From assembly GCA_026388535.1 (NCBI GenBank), contig JAPLJP010000026.1, forward strand, positions 1 to 64,000: 64,000 bases of DNA, given 5' to 3'. Position numbers and translations under genes: made by a program. Shown piece by piece: positions 41,129 through 50,988 of the stretch. This stretch comes from Deltaproteobacteria bacterium. GTDB taxonomy: Bacteria > Desulfobacterota > Syntrophia > Syntrophales > Smithellaceae. Within the stretch, counting starts at the first letter, position 1; every line of letters begins with the position of its first letter. Below the pieces are notes generated by a model that saw only the letters and a program-made list of their open reading frames with translations, was not told the DNA's origin and ran no database searches.

Positions 41129-41556
41129 GAAAATCTTTTTGGGGGGGGGGATTTGTAATCTCTCCCCAGGGATGTTTGACGGTATCATAAAAAACACTTG
41201 TTGTGTTATATCGGATGTAGTTAGAAACATTGAAATAATTAAAGATTTTTCGTCAATCTGTTCTTCAAATGGGTATAAATATGGGTAAAGTGTTGCTGAA
41301 AATGAGATAAAGATGCTAAATACTTAATATGTTTGACAGTTTATTCGTCAGGCTAAAAAATAAAATTAAAGTTGTTTCACTACTGTTCCAACGTTTTAGA
41401 TAGATGATGATGTGAAGTAGAGAAAACAATGAGAATAAGCAATGAAAAGTTATATACCTATTTGAAATATCTTTCTTCAGGATGCCATAGTCTCGCATTA
41501 AATTACGAGGATAGATGCAACCGCAACTAAAAAAACTAAAAAAATGGAGGGAAAAA

Positions 41557-42738
41557 ATGAGAAGAGTTAATGTTATTGGTGTTGGTATGACAAAATTTAC
41601 GTCACCCAAGGCTTTGCGTCCATACACGGAAATGGGTAAAGAAGCCCTTGCTGACGCTTTTAAAGATGCAGGTATCGAATATAAAGAAATCGAGCAAGCC
41701 TATTGCGGTTGGGTGTATGCCGACAGCTGTGCTGGCCAGAAGGTGCTCTATGATATGGGCATGACAGGTATTCCCATTTTCAACGTTAACAATAACTGCT
41801 CTACCGGATCGAACGCTCTCTTTTTGGCGCGCCAAGCAGTCGGCAGTGGTTTAGTTGAATGCGCCTTAGCGCTCGGTTTCGAGCAGATGAAGCCGGGGGC
41901 ACTGGGTATTGTCTTTGATGATCGCCCCATCCCCATGCAAACGTTTTTCGAAAAGACCTTTGAAGTTGTCCCGCCGACACCCGGCGCGGCTCCGGCGGCC
42001 ATGCTATTTGGCGGGGCCGGTTTTGAGCATCAAAAGAAATATGGTACCAAGAATGAGACTTTCGCGAAGATTGCCGTCAAGGCGCGCAAACATGCCGAGC
42101 ACAATGAGCGGGCCATCTTCAGGAACCTCGTAACGGTGGAGGAAGTGTTGGCTTCGCCGCCGCAGGCCCCACCCCTGACGCGGCTGCAATGTTGCCCACC
42201 GACCTGCGGCGCGGCTGCAGCAATTGTTTGTTCTGATAAATTTGCCAAGAAACACAAGATCAGCAAACCGATCTATATCGCGGCGCAATCCATGATCACG
42301 GATTTTGCCGGATCTTTTGAAAACCGAAGCTGCATGAGCATTTGCGGCTATGACATGACGGCCGCCGCGGCCAAGGCCGTATACAATGAGGCAGGCATCG
42401 GACCGGAAGATGTAAATGTGGTCGAGCTGCATGACTGCTTCACCGCTAATGAACTCATCACTTATGAGGGGCTGGGCCTGACCCCGGAAGGTACCGCAGA
42501 AAAATTCATAGAAGACGGTGACAACACTTACGGCGGTAAATATGTGACCAATCCTTCTGGTGGCTTGTTGTCTAAGGGACATCCGCTTGGCGCTACTGGC
42601 CTTGCCCAGTGCTCCGAACTTGTTTGGCAGCTTCGCGGTCAGGCAGGTGTTCGCCAAGTGGAAGGCGCCAAGATCGGTCTCCAGCACAATATCGGCCTTG
42701 GCGGAGCCTGTGTAGTAACCATGTACCGCAAGGATTGA
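41557..42738 (+). CDS. SCP-x type thiolase / lipid-transfer protein (start at ATG 41557 after GGAGGG)
   Basis: NNNCSTGSNALFLARQ; VVELHDCFTANELITYEGLGL; NPSGGLLSKGHPLGATGLAQ. Confidence 0.92.
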   Translation: MRRVNVIGVGMTKFTSPKALRPYTEMGKEALADAFKDAGIEYKEIEQAYCGWVYADSCAGQKVLYDMGMTGIPIFNVNNNCSTGSNALFLARQAVGSGLVECALALGFEQMKPGALGIVFDDRPIPMQTFFEKTFEVVPPTPGAAPAAMLFGGAGFEHQKKYGTKNETFAKIAVKARKHAEHNERAIFRNLVTVEEVLASPPQAPPLTRLQCCPPTCGAAAAIVCSDKFAKKHKISKPIYIAAQSMITDFAGSFENRSCMSICGYDMTAAAAKAVYNEAGIGPEDVNVVELHDCFTANELITYEGLGLTPEGTAEKFIEDGDNTYGGKYVTNPSGGLLSKGHPLGATGLAQCSELVWQLRGQAGVRQVEGAKIGLQHNIGLGGACVVTMYRKD

Positions 42739-43027
42739 GTAGTAAACTGATTGCTTAAAGAAAGCGGGGGCATAATACCTGTTCTCAAATTAGAGGAATA
42801 TAAATTTTATTTTTTCATAAGATATTTCTTCAGTATAATTGAACTTGGTATCGTTTCCGCAACAACATCCGCAACGCTGACCAGGATGTACTGTAAGGCT
42901 TTGTGTTGGTATGCGCTTTTATCACTATCAAGACGCTAGGCATCTTGCGCTTGAGCTTATGGCATTGATTGGGCGATAGGTGTAGACTGGTTCAGCCTGT
43001 TACATTTAAAAAAGGGGGGATAAATAA

Positions 43028-44266
43028 ATGTTTCAGCTCAATGAACAACAACAAATGATCCAGGATATGTTTCGCGACTATATGGCCAAAGAGATTCAAC
43101 CCAAGGTGGAAGCCATGGAGGACGGCACGATTTCCAGTCTCGAACTCTCCCGTAAACTTTACTCGGTAATCGGAGCGGCCGAGATGATCAGACCGTCTCT
43201 GGAAAAGCTGGCCAAAAAGCGCGAAGCGAATCCGGAAGAACGCATAGAGATGGCCAATGTCGTGTCTGACAGTGCCGGTGCCATGGGCGGTGATCCCATG
43301 ATCATGATGATCTTGTTGAAGGAAATAAGCCGGGTGAGCCCCGGCATGGCCATGAGTTTCGGGGTCAGCGTGGGGCTGGCCGGTATGGCAGTTCTCTCCA
43401 AAGGGACCGTCCGTCAGATCCGAGAATATGCCATACCATTAATGACCTTCGAGAAGATCGGTTCGTGGTGCCTGACCGAACCAGGTGCCGGCTCGGATGC
43501 CTTTGGCAGCATGAAGACCAAGGCGATACCAGACGGCAAAGGCGGCTATATCATCAACGGCACCAAAACATTCATCACTAATGCCCCCGAGGCTGATCTC
43601 TTCATCGTGTATGCCAAGCTAGATACGGGGCAACCTCCAGAGGAACGGCCGGTGCATGCCTTTATCCTCGAAAGGGGGATGCCGGGACTTACCACGGGTA
43701 AACCGTTCCATAAATTGGGCATGCGTGATTCACCTACGTCCGAGGTTTTTATGGATACCGTACGGCTCGAGAAGAAGCACCTTATCGGGGAAAACGAACA
43801 AAAGACCGGCGGAAGGACATCTACCAAGGATAGCCTCGGCAACGAAAGATCGGGTGTACCGCCAATATGCTTAGGAATAATCGAACGCTGTTATGAGGAA
43901 AGTATCAAATATGCCAAAGAGCGCGTTCAATTCGGCCGGCCAATCGGTGAATTTCAAGCAGTACAATTGAAGATTGCCCATATGTATATGCTGTATAAAA
44001 ATGTTGAGAATATCGTCTTCAGAACCGCCTGGATGCAGGCCAACGGCATTCGTGATGCCAGTTTCATCAACGCCAGTAAAGCGTATGCCAGTACCAGCGC
44101 TGTCGAAGTAACCAATATTGCTCTTCAAATTTATGGAGGTTATGGGTATATGCAAGAATATCCGATTGAAAAATTATATCGTGATGCTAAGTTGATGGAA
44201 TTAGGAGCAGGGACAACTGATATTAACCTATTAACCAGCGCCCGGATTGAATTGGATTTATTTTAA
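43028..44266 (+). CDS. Acyl-CoA dehydrogenase
   Basis: WCLTEPGAGSDAFGSMKTKA; IYGGYGYMQEYPIEKLYRDAKLMELGAGTTDI. Confidence 0.94.
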   Translation: MFQLNEQQQMIQDMFRDYMAKEIQPKVEAMEDGTISSLELSRKLYSVIGAAEMIRPSLEKLAKKREANPEERIEMANVVSDSAGAMGGDPMIMMILLKEISRVSPGMAMSFGVSVGLAGMAVLSKGTVRQIREYAIPLMTFEKIGSWCLTEPGAGSDAFGSMKTKAIPDGKGGYIINGTKTFITNAPEADLFIVYAKLDTGQPPEERPVHAFILERGMPGLTTGKPFHKLGMRDSPTSEVFMDTVRLEKKHLIGENEQKTGGRTSTKDSLGNERSGVPPICLGIIERCYEESIKYAKERVQFGRPIGEFQAVQLKIAHMYMLYKNVENIVFRTAWMQANGIRDASFINASKAYASTSAVEVTNIALQIYGGYGYMQEYPIEKLYRDAKLMELGAGTTDINLLTSARIELDLF

Positions 44267-44510
44267 GGCATACAGAAGAAACGAAAACAATGGACTTGAA
44301 AGCTGATACATCTATTGTTGGTCAGTGTGGCTTGAAAAATAATTCCGATCATCCGACAAACCTGCAAAGACAGAAGGGTATGGCAAAACCATGAATAGCA
44401 AAGATTGAAGATTAAGCTGATTGCTTCAGTAACGTCGGGGTCATGATACCTGTTCACAAATTAGCGGGAGTTAAAGAATGTTATGATTAAATAAGCAGGG
44501 AGGCAACTTC

Positions 44511-45506
44511 ATGAAAAAGGTATTGGTCACGGGAGCCGGTGGCTTCATAGGGTCGCACGTTGTTGAGGAGTTATTAAAGGAAAACATCGAGGTCAGAGCT
44601 CTTATCAGACCGGGTGAATCCCTGACCAATCTGAAAGGGATGGATATTGAAAAGGTCGAAGGCGATGTCCTTGATAGCGGCGCCGTCTTAAAAGCCATGG
44701 CTGGCGTCGATACCGTCTTTCACTTGGCGGCCATCTTTTCCATCTGGATGAAAGACTGGAGCAGGATTTACGAAGTCAACATGCAGGGTACACAGAATGT
44801 GCTCTGGGCGGCAATGAAATCTAACATTGCCAGAGTCGTCTATACAAGCTCCATAGCCTCCATCGGCATCGCCCCGGGAAAGCAGCTAAGCGATGAAAAA
44901 ACGCCTTTCAACCAGTATACCTTGGGAAACCACTACGTCTTGACAAAATACCTCTCTCAGCAGATCGCTCGCGGCTTTGCCACAAACGGTCTTGATTTGA
45001 TTATCGTCAATCCCTGCTTTCCCTTCGGGACCAACGACACCGTCCCTACGCCCACGGGGCAGCTCATTGTCGATGTATTGAAGAGCAAAAACATGTTTGC
45101 TTTTCCCGGCGGCATCAATATCGTGGACGTGAGGGATGTTGCTCGGGGCCATGTTCTGGCCGCCAAGAAGGGCAGAACCGGCGAACTCTACATCCTCGGT
45201 AACAAGAATGTTACCATGAAGGAATTCATGCAACTGGTCTATCAGGCGGCCGGTTTTACGGTAAGGCCAATCTTCACTTTCCCGGTGCCTATGCTGAAAA
45301 TCGCCGCTTACGTTTTTAAATATTGGGCCGATAACATCGGTCACAAGACACCACTCACCACACCTCCTGAAGTGAGTTACGCCTCCCAGTACTTGTTCTT
45401 CGATAACTCAAAAACGAAAAATGAACTGGGGCTGACATTCACTCCCATCGAGGAATCGCTACGGGATTCCGTACGCTGGTTCCGCGAAAACCGCTATGCT
45501 CCATAG
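44511..45506 (+). CDS. NAD(P)-dependent epimerase/dehydratase (3beta-HSD/DFR-like)
   Basis: KVLVTGAGGFIGSHVVEELLKENIEVRALIR..VDTVFHLAAIFSIW..VYTSSIASIG. Confidence 0.88.
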   Translation: MKKVLVTGAGGFIGSHVVEELLKENIEVRALIRPGESLTNLKGMDIEKVEGDVLDSGAVLKAMAGVDTVFHLAAIFSIWMKDWSRIYEVNMQGTQNVLWAAMKSNIARVVYTSSIASIGIAPGKQLSDEKTPFNQYTLGNHYVLTKYLSQQIARGFATNGLDLIIVNPCFPFGTNDTVPTPTGQLIVDVLKSKNMFAFPGGINIVDVRDVARGHVLAAKKGRTGELYILGNKNVTMKEFMQLVYQAAGFTVRPIFTFPVPMLKIAAYVFKYWADNIGHKTPLTTPPEVSYASQYLFFDNSKTKNELGLTFTPIEESLRDSVRWFRENRYAP

Positions 45507-45575
45507 ATAGAAGTAAAAACAGAAAAACCATCGGCAGAAGTAGTTTAGCGACGTTTGATCAAAAAGGGAGGGCCT

Positions 45576-47315
45576 ATGTCAAGAAAGTGTTTCAGTCTGG
45601 TGCTGGCCGATATGGCCAAGTATAATCCAAGAGGAAAGGCAATCATTTACGGCGAGAAAAAAGTTACCTGGAAGGAGTTGAACAACCGGGTCAACCGCTT
45701 TGCCAACGCTTTGAAGTCCTTGGGCATAAAAAAAGGCGATCATGCCATCATTCTTTTTCACGACTGCCCCGAATTCATCGAGGCCAACTACGCCCTGCAG
45801 AAGATCGGCGCTGTGCCCATCCCCATGAACTTTCGTTTTGTCGCCCGGGAGATTGAATACCAGACCGATCAATCCGATTCGGTGGCCTTCATCTGCGAAG
45901 ACATCTTTATGGAACAGATACAAAAGGCACTGCCCAACTGCAAAAAACTCCAGACGGTGATCTGCGTGAGAAGGGGTATGGCGCCCCTACCGGCGGGGAT
46001 GCTGAACTACGAAGATCTCATGGATAAACATCAGCCTACGGAGCCGCCGCCGGTCACCACGGAGGAAGACATCTGTACTATCTCTTATACGGGCGGAACC
46101 ACGGGAATGCCCAAAGGAGTAGTTTTGACCTACAGAAATTTCTGGAATCTGGCCGGATCCATGTTCGGAGATCTGCTGGGCCGCGTGGCTGGCGATCCCA
46201 AGGCAAACTTCGGCCGGATCATCGGCACGCTGATGCCCATCCCGGGTATGGAAAAGACAATCAATACACTGATCGCCCCTAAAGGCGTCCGGCCTTTTCT
46301 GGCCCGGTCGATTCCCCGCCTCCTCCCCAAAACCTTTGGCACCCCCATGGGGCCTCTGCTCAACCGATTCACGGGTGGATTTTCCATGTTTCTCAACATG
46401 CCCCTTTTTCACATGGCCAATTACCAGGTTTTGATTATTGGCCCCATATCAGGGCTGTCGCGGTTCATCTTGCGACCCGGCATCAGCTTCGACCCAAAGG
46501 AGGCCATGGAGATCATCGCCAAGGAAAGACCCATACTGGTTATGTTCGTCCCCACCCAGTGGAAGAAGGTTCTGGACTACCCCGACCTGCAAAAGTTCAA
46601 CAGAAAGTCTGTGCTAGTGGCCATGACCGGTTCGGGCGTCAATCCCGCCCAGCAGAAGAAGAGGATTCTCAAAGAATTTCCCAACGCCCTGGTGGCTGAC
46701 GTCTTCGGTCAGACGGAGATGACTCCCGACACGAGCATCCGCTTGGATGCTTCCGAAGAAAGCCTAAAGGATCGCTGTGTGGGAAAACCCCTGGCCGGCG
46801 TCGAAATCAGAATCGTTGATGAAAGGGGGAAAGATGCCGCACCCGGAGAAGCGGGTGAGATCCTTTACCGTAGCGGCACCATCATGAAGGAGTACTATGG
46901 CGACCGGGAAAAGACTGCGGAAGTGATCAAGGACGGCTGGTTCCATTCCGGCGATCTGGGTTATCTGGACAAGGACGGGGAGATTATTGTCGTAGACCGG
47001 ATGAAGGAGACGATTTCCACGGGTGGTGAGAAGGTCTATCCCCATGAGGTGGAGGAGATTCTGGAGTCCCACACCAAGGTGGAACACGCCTGCGTGATCG
47101 GCGTTCCCGACGAGACATGGGGAAGTACCGTTCGGGCAATCATAGTTCCTTATGAAGGAGAACAGTTAACACAAGAGGAGATCATTGATTGGTGCCGTGA
47201 CAAGATGACCGGCTTCAAGAGGCCCAAGTCCGTGATCATCGTCGATGCCCTGCCCTTAAGCCCTGTGGGAAAGGTGATGCGGGCCCAGGTGAAAGAGAAG
47301 TACGGCCGTCCTTGA
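45576..47315 (+). CDS. Acyl-CoA synthetase (AMP-forming); start at ATG 45576 after AGGGAGGG
   Basis: ISYTGGTTGMPKGVVLTYRNFWN..FGQTEMTPDTS..WFHSGDLGYLDKDGEIIVVDRMKETISTGGEKVYPHEVEE. Confidence 0.93.
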   Translation: MSRKCFSLVLADMAKYNPRGKAIIYGEKKVTWKELNNRVNRFANALKSLGIKKGDHAIILFHDCPEFIEANYALQKIGAVPIPMNFRFVAREIEYQTDQSDSVAFICEDIFMEQIQKALPNCKKLQTVICVRRGMAPLPAGMLNYEDLMDKHQPTEPPPVTTEEDICTISYTGGTTGMPKGVVLTYRNFWNLAGSMFGDLLGRVAGDPKANFGRIIGTLMPIPGMEKTINTLIAPKGVRPFLARSIPRLLPKTFGTPMGPLLNRFTGGFSMFLNMPLFHMANYQVLIIGPISGLSRFILRPGISFDPKEAMEIIAKERPILVMFVPTQWKKVLDYPDLQKFNRKSVLVAMTGSGVNPAQQKKRILKEFPNALVADVFGQTEMTPDTSIRLDASEESLKDRCVGKPLAGVEIRIVDERGKDAAPGEAGEILYRSGTIMKEYYGDREKTAEVIKDGWFHSGDLGYLDKDGEIIVVDRMKETISTGGEKVYPHEVEEILESHTKVEHACVIGVPDETWGSTVRAIIVPYEGEQLTQEEIIDWCRDKMTGFKRPKSVIIVDALPLSPVGKVMRAQVKEKYGRP

Positions 47316-47352
47316 AATAGATAAAGACGAATGATGAAAATTGCATTTGCAG

Positions 47353-47437
47353 TAATCACGGGTATAAACCCCAACGCAAGCTTTGGAAACAAAGTCGAAA
47401 GCTCGCTGCGGGGTATTACACCCTCCGCTTTGCGGGA
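47353..47437 (+). repeat. R2 element d
   Basis: AATCACGGGTATAAACCCCAACGCAAGCTTTGGAAAC..GCTCGCTGCGGGGTATTACACCCTCCGCTTTGCGGGAT. Confidence 0.8.
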
Positions 47438-47492
47438 TTGTTCGACTTACAAATTTCAATTCACTTCGTTTTTGAAATTTGAGTCTCACAAT
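47438..47492 (-). repeat. R1 element G, directly abutting R2-d
   Basis: CAAATTTCAA(47450-47459)-TTCACTTCGTTT-TTGAAATTTG(47472-47481). Confidence 0.8.
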
Positions 47493-47515
47493 AAACAATA
47501 AAAGGGGAAACACAA

Positions 47516-49366
47516 ATGGCAGACAAGAACAAAAGTTTTGTAAATCTGATGAAGGCCCTTCCCAAGCTTGCCATCATGGAACAGACTCGGGGGCTTTTGA
47601 GAAGCATTGTCACCCAATGGGGGACGAAAAATGCGCTGCGGATCGTATCACGCACCATCAAGAGGATGGGGATGGCGGCGGCCCTGAAAGGGTTACTCAA
47701 CTTCCGTCTGGAGAAATTCATGCCCAACCTTTTGATCTCCCAGTGGGATGTCTTGGGAGATCGGGAGGCAATCATCGCGGGAGACAAGAGAATCACCTTC
47801 CGGCATTTTAAGGACAGGGTCTTTCGGCTGGCCAACGGCCTCCAGGGGCTGGGTTTGAAACCGAAAGATAAGTTCGCCGAACTTCTCCACAACGGCAGCG
47901 AATTTTTCGAGGCTTTCTTCGCCGGTTCGTTCATCGGCTGTCCCATGCCCTTCTTGAACTGGCACATGCACGGAAACGAACTGGCGGAGGCGATCAATAG
48001 GGGCGCCCCTAAACTTCTCATCTTCGACGAGGAATTTACTGATGAAATCCTCGCCATTAAAGACAAGCTCACTACCATCCGCCATTTTGTCGTTGTTGGT
48101 AGCAAGGCGCCAGAGGGTATGATCCGCTATGAGGATCTGATCGCTCGCTCGCTCAACCACGAACCGGATATCCATTTCATCATAGCGCTAAATCCTTATA
48201 CCGGCGGGACTACGGGCACGCCCAAGAATGTCAACTTCTTCGACTCCATCGGCTATGCTTTTAGCGAACTGTCGGAGGCGCCCCAGGTTTCTCTTGGTGA
48301 GTATCTACGCTACATGGTCCTTCAGTTCAGTTTCCTATACTGGTATGGCGGCACCACGATCAAGGACCCTATCAGCCAAAACATGCGTTGCCTGCTGCCT
48401 GGTCCCCTCTACCATGCGGGAACCATTTCCGGTTGGGCGCCTTTCCTTCTTTTGGGTGGAACGGCTATCCCAGTCAGGGGTTTCGATCCGGAGGAATTTT
48501 TACAGATCATAGAGAAAGAGCGAGTCAACTGGGTATTTGTTGTACCCACCATGCTCCAACGTATTCTCGATCTGCCCCCCGAAGTGAGGAAGAAATACAA
48601 TCTCGGTTCCATGCACTCGCTGATCTGCGCGGCAGCTCCGGCCACTCCCGAGTTGAAACAGGCGATCAACAAGTACTTCCGCGAACAGGGTTGCAAGAAA
48701 AACATCTTCATGGAATTCTACGGTTCGTCGGAGACGGCCGTGACCTCGGTGCTCCTGCCGGGGGACTACGAGGGAAATCCACAGCGCTATGCCAGCGTCG
48801 GCAAGATCAGGTGCGCGGAAACGAAGGTTTTTGACAAGGAAAGTTTCCGTTGGTGCGCTCCCGGCGCCGAGGGGAGCATCATGACGCGAAGCCTCACGAC
48901 AATCAGCCTCAAGTATGCCGGTTCACCGGAAAAATTGGACTCCACCTTCGAAAACATAGAGGGGCGAAAATGGTTCGACGACGGGCTTCAGGGCTACATG
49001 GACAAGGATGGATTTTTATACCTGACCGGACGTCTCAAGGAAATGATCATCACCAGTGGTGTCAACATTTTCCCCTTGGAGATCGAATCCACCATTATTC
49101 GGCATCCCAAGGTGTTGGATGTGGGGGTCGTCCGCTATCCGGACAAGGAACTGGGTGAAGTCCCGGCCGCCGTGATCCAATTAAGAGCGGGGGAGGAATC
49201 CACACCCGAAGAGATCTGCAGCTTCTGCCGGAAAGAGGGCCTTATGGGGATGAAGATTCCCAGGGTGGTGGAATTCGTAAAAGAGCTTCCCCGGCACATC
49301 GACGGGAAACTAATAAAAAGAGAGTTGGAGGACAAATACTGGAAGGGCATAGAAAAGAGAGGATAA
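47516..49366 (+). CDS. Acyl-CoA synthetase (AMP-forming)
   Basis: NPYTGGTTGTPKNVNF; MEFYGSSETAVTSVLL; GFLYLTGRLKEMIITSGVNIFPLEIEST. Confidence 0.91.
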   Translation: MADKNKSFVNLMKALPKLAIMEQTRGLLRSIVTQWGTKNALRIVSRTIKRMGMAAALKGLLNFRLEKFMPNLLISQWDVLGDREAIIAGDKRITFRHFKDRVFRLANGLQGLGLKPKDKFAELLHNGSEFFEAFFAGSFIGCPMPFLNWHMHGNELAEAINRGAPKLLIFDEEFTDEILAIKDKLTTIRHFVVVGSKAPEGMIRYEDLIARSLNHEPDIHFIIALNPYTGGTTGTPKNVNFFDSIGYAFSELSEAPQVSLGEYLRYMVLQFSFLYWYGGTTIKDPISQNMRCLLPGPLYHAGTISGWAPFLLLGGTAIPVRGFDPEEFLQIIEKERVNWVFVVPTMLQRILDLPPEVRKKYNLGSMHSLICAAAPATPELKQAINKYFREQGCKKNIFMEFYGSSETAVTSVLLPGDYEGNPQRYASVGKIRCAETKVFDKESFRWCAPGAEGSIMTRSLTTISLKYAGSPEKLDSTFENIEGRKWFDDGLQGYMDKDGFLYLTGRLKEMIITSGVNIFPLEIESTIIRHPKVLDVGVVRYPDKELGEVPAAVIQLRAGEESTPEEICSFCRKEGLMGMKIPRVVEFVKELPRHIDGKLIKRELEDKYWKGIEKRG

Positions 49367-49378
49367 GGAGGTTAGAGC

Positions 49379-50179
49379 ATGATGGAGTTCAAGACGATAA
49401 CCTTTAAAGAAGTAGAACCAGGCATTGGATTGATTAGTTTTAACCGACCCGCGCAACTAAACGCCATTAACGTGGCAATGCTGGCGGAGTTCGCGGAGCT
49501 CTTTGACTATCTTGCCCAAAACGATGCTGTAAGGGTTGTCATCATCACCGGGGAAGGACGGGGATTCTGCGCCGGGGCCGATCTAAGCGATGCGATCAAT
49601 TTCAAAGACACGGAGGCATTCTCCGGTCCGGAAGCGTTTCTCCGCATGGCCCAGGAACGATACTCAGCCATGATCCTCGGCCTGAGAAAGATTCCTCAGC
49701 CCATCATCTCCGCCGTAAACGGACCTGCGGCGGGCGGTGGCTTTGCTGTCGCCCTGGCCTCGGATCTGCGCCTGGCTTCCCCTGAAGCCTACTTCGTGGC
49801 CTCCTTCATAAATATCGGCCTCTCAGGCGGAGAACTGGGTTGTTCCTATTTTCTTCCCCGCCTGGTGGGCCTTTCCCATGCCGCCGATATCCTCTACACT
49901 GGCCGCAAGGTTAAAGCGAACGAAGCGGAAAGGATCGGCCTGGTCAGCCGAGTGGTGCCCAGAGAAGAGCTTATGGAAACCGCCCTCTCCTATGCGCACA
50001 TCATGCTGGGGAAAAGTGCCGGAGGTCTCCGACTGACCAAGCGAATCCTGGATCAGAATATCGATGCTCCCTCGCTGGAGGCGGCCGTCAACCTGGAGAA
50101 CAGAAACCAATCGATCATGGTTTTCTCCGGTGAATTCTTCAAACTCATCGAACCGTTTTTTAAAGGCGGTAAAAGGTAA
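49379..50179 (+). CDS. Enoyl-CoA hydratase/isomerase (crotonase)
   Basis: LISFNRPAQLNAINVAML..VVIITGEGRGFCAGADLSDA..GPAAGGGFAVALASDLRLAS. Confidence 0.94.
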   Translation: MMEFKTITFKEVEPGIGLISFNRPAQLNAINVAMLAEFAELFDYLAQNDAVRVVIITGEGRGFCAGADLSDAINFKDTEAFSGPEAFLRMAQERYSAMILGLRKIPQPIISAVNGPAAGGGFAVALASDLRLASPEAYFVASFINIGLSGGELGCSYFLPRLVGLSHAADILYTGRKVKANEAERIGLVSRVVPREELMETALSYAHIMLGKSAGGLRLTKRILDQNIDAPSLEAAVNLENRNQSIMVFSGEFFKLIEPFFKGGKR

Positions 50180-50303
50180 ACTTTAAAAGTTCTTTAGCGG
50201 AAAAAAAGTTAATGACAAAATCTCTCCCACCCTTTAATATCAATTTTCAACGGATTGGAGGCAGGAGGGATTTTTTAGATGAGGCAGGAGAAAGAGTGCA
50301 CCC

Positions 50304-50942
50304 ATGAATAAGCAGCGGCGCCTGGGGTTAATATCGGACAGCCACGGAAACTTCCCAGCTACCGAAGAAGCAATAAATATCCTTGTCGACCAAGGTTGTG
50401 AGCAGGTGATCCATCTTGGCGATTTCTGTGACACCAATCGCCGCGACCGCATGGAAGATATTTTCCGGCTCTTTCAGGAACGGAGAGTTATTGCTGTCAA
50501 GGGGAACAACGACTACTTGATTGAGCTGGCTCTGTCCAACTGTGCCGCCGAGGAATATTCCGACCAAAGGTGGATGTATGAATTTCTAAAAGAGATTCCC
50601 ATGAAGGTGATTATGGATAATATTTGCTTTGCCCATTCCTTTCCCTTCGACTACCTGCGAGCCTTTTACGAACCCATAGATGTAGGCTCCACGGAACGGG
50701 CGTCTCTTCTCTTTGGGCAGATGCCCTATTGGATCCTATTCTGCGGCCATTCCCATACACCGGTATATTTTCAATTGAGCTATCCGGACAGTGTTCTTCG
50801 CAAGGTGGCACCACAGGGGAATAAACTTTTATTGGAACCTACCAGTCGTTATATATTCGTAGTTGGTTCCGCCGATGAAGGCGAGTGCGCTGTCTTCGAT
50901 GCGGAAGCATCGACATACGAGCGGATTAATATCCGCTCATGA
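50304..50942 (+). CDS. Metallophosphoesterase (YfcE-like)
   Basis: RLGLISDSHGNFPATEEAI..VIHLGDFCD..AVKGNNDYL..ILFCGHSHTPVYFQ. Confidence 0.92.
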   Translation: MNKQRRLGLISDSHGNFPATEEAINILVDQGCEQVIHLGDFCDTNRRDRMEDIFRLFQERRVIAVKGNNDYLIELALSNCAAEEYSDQRWMYEFLKEIPMKVIMDNICFAHSFPFDYLRAFYEPIDVGSTERASLLFGQMPYWILFCGHSHTPVYFQLSYPDSVLRKVAPQGNKLLLEPTSRYIFVVGSADEGECAVFDAEASTYERINIRS

Positions 50943-50950
50943 GTTTATGT

Positions 50951-50977
50951 AAGGGGGAATACATGGTATCCCCCTTT
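50951..50977. terminator. Hairpin between convergent genes (bidirectional terminator candidate)
   Basis: AAGGGGGAATAC-ATG-GTATCCCCCTTT. Confidence 0.65.
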
Positions 50978-50988
50978 GCAAGTTCAAG

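Noticed and set aside
4286-47492. R1/R2 repeats as a CRISPR array
   Set aside because: Copies are far apart, in both orientations, and have no regular spacers or cas genes.
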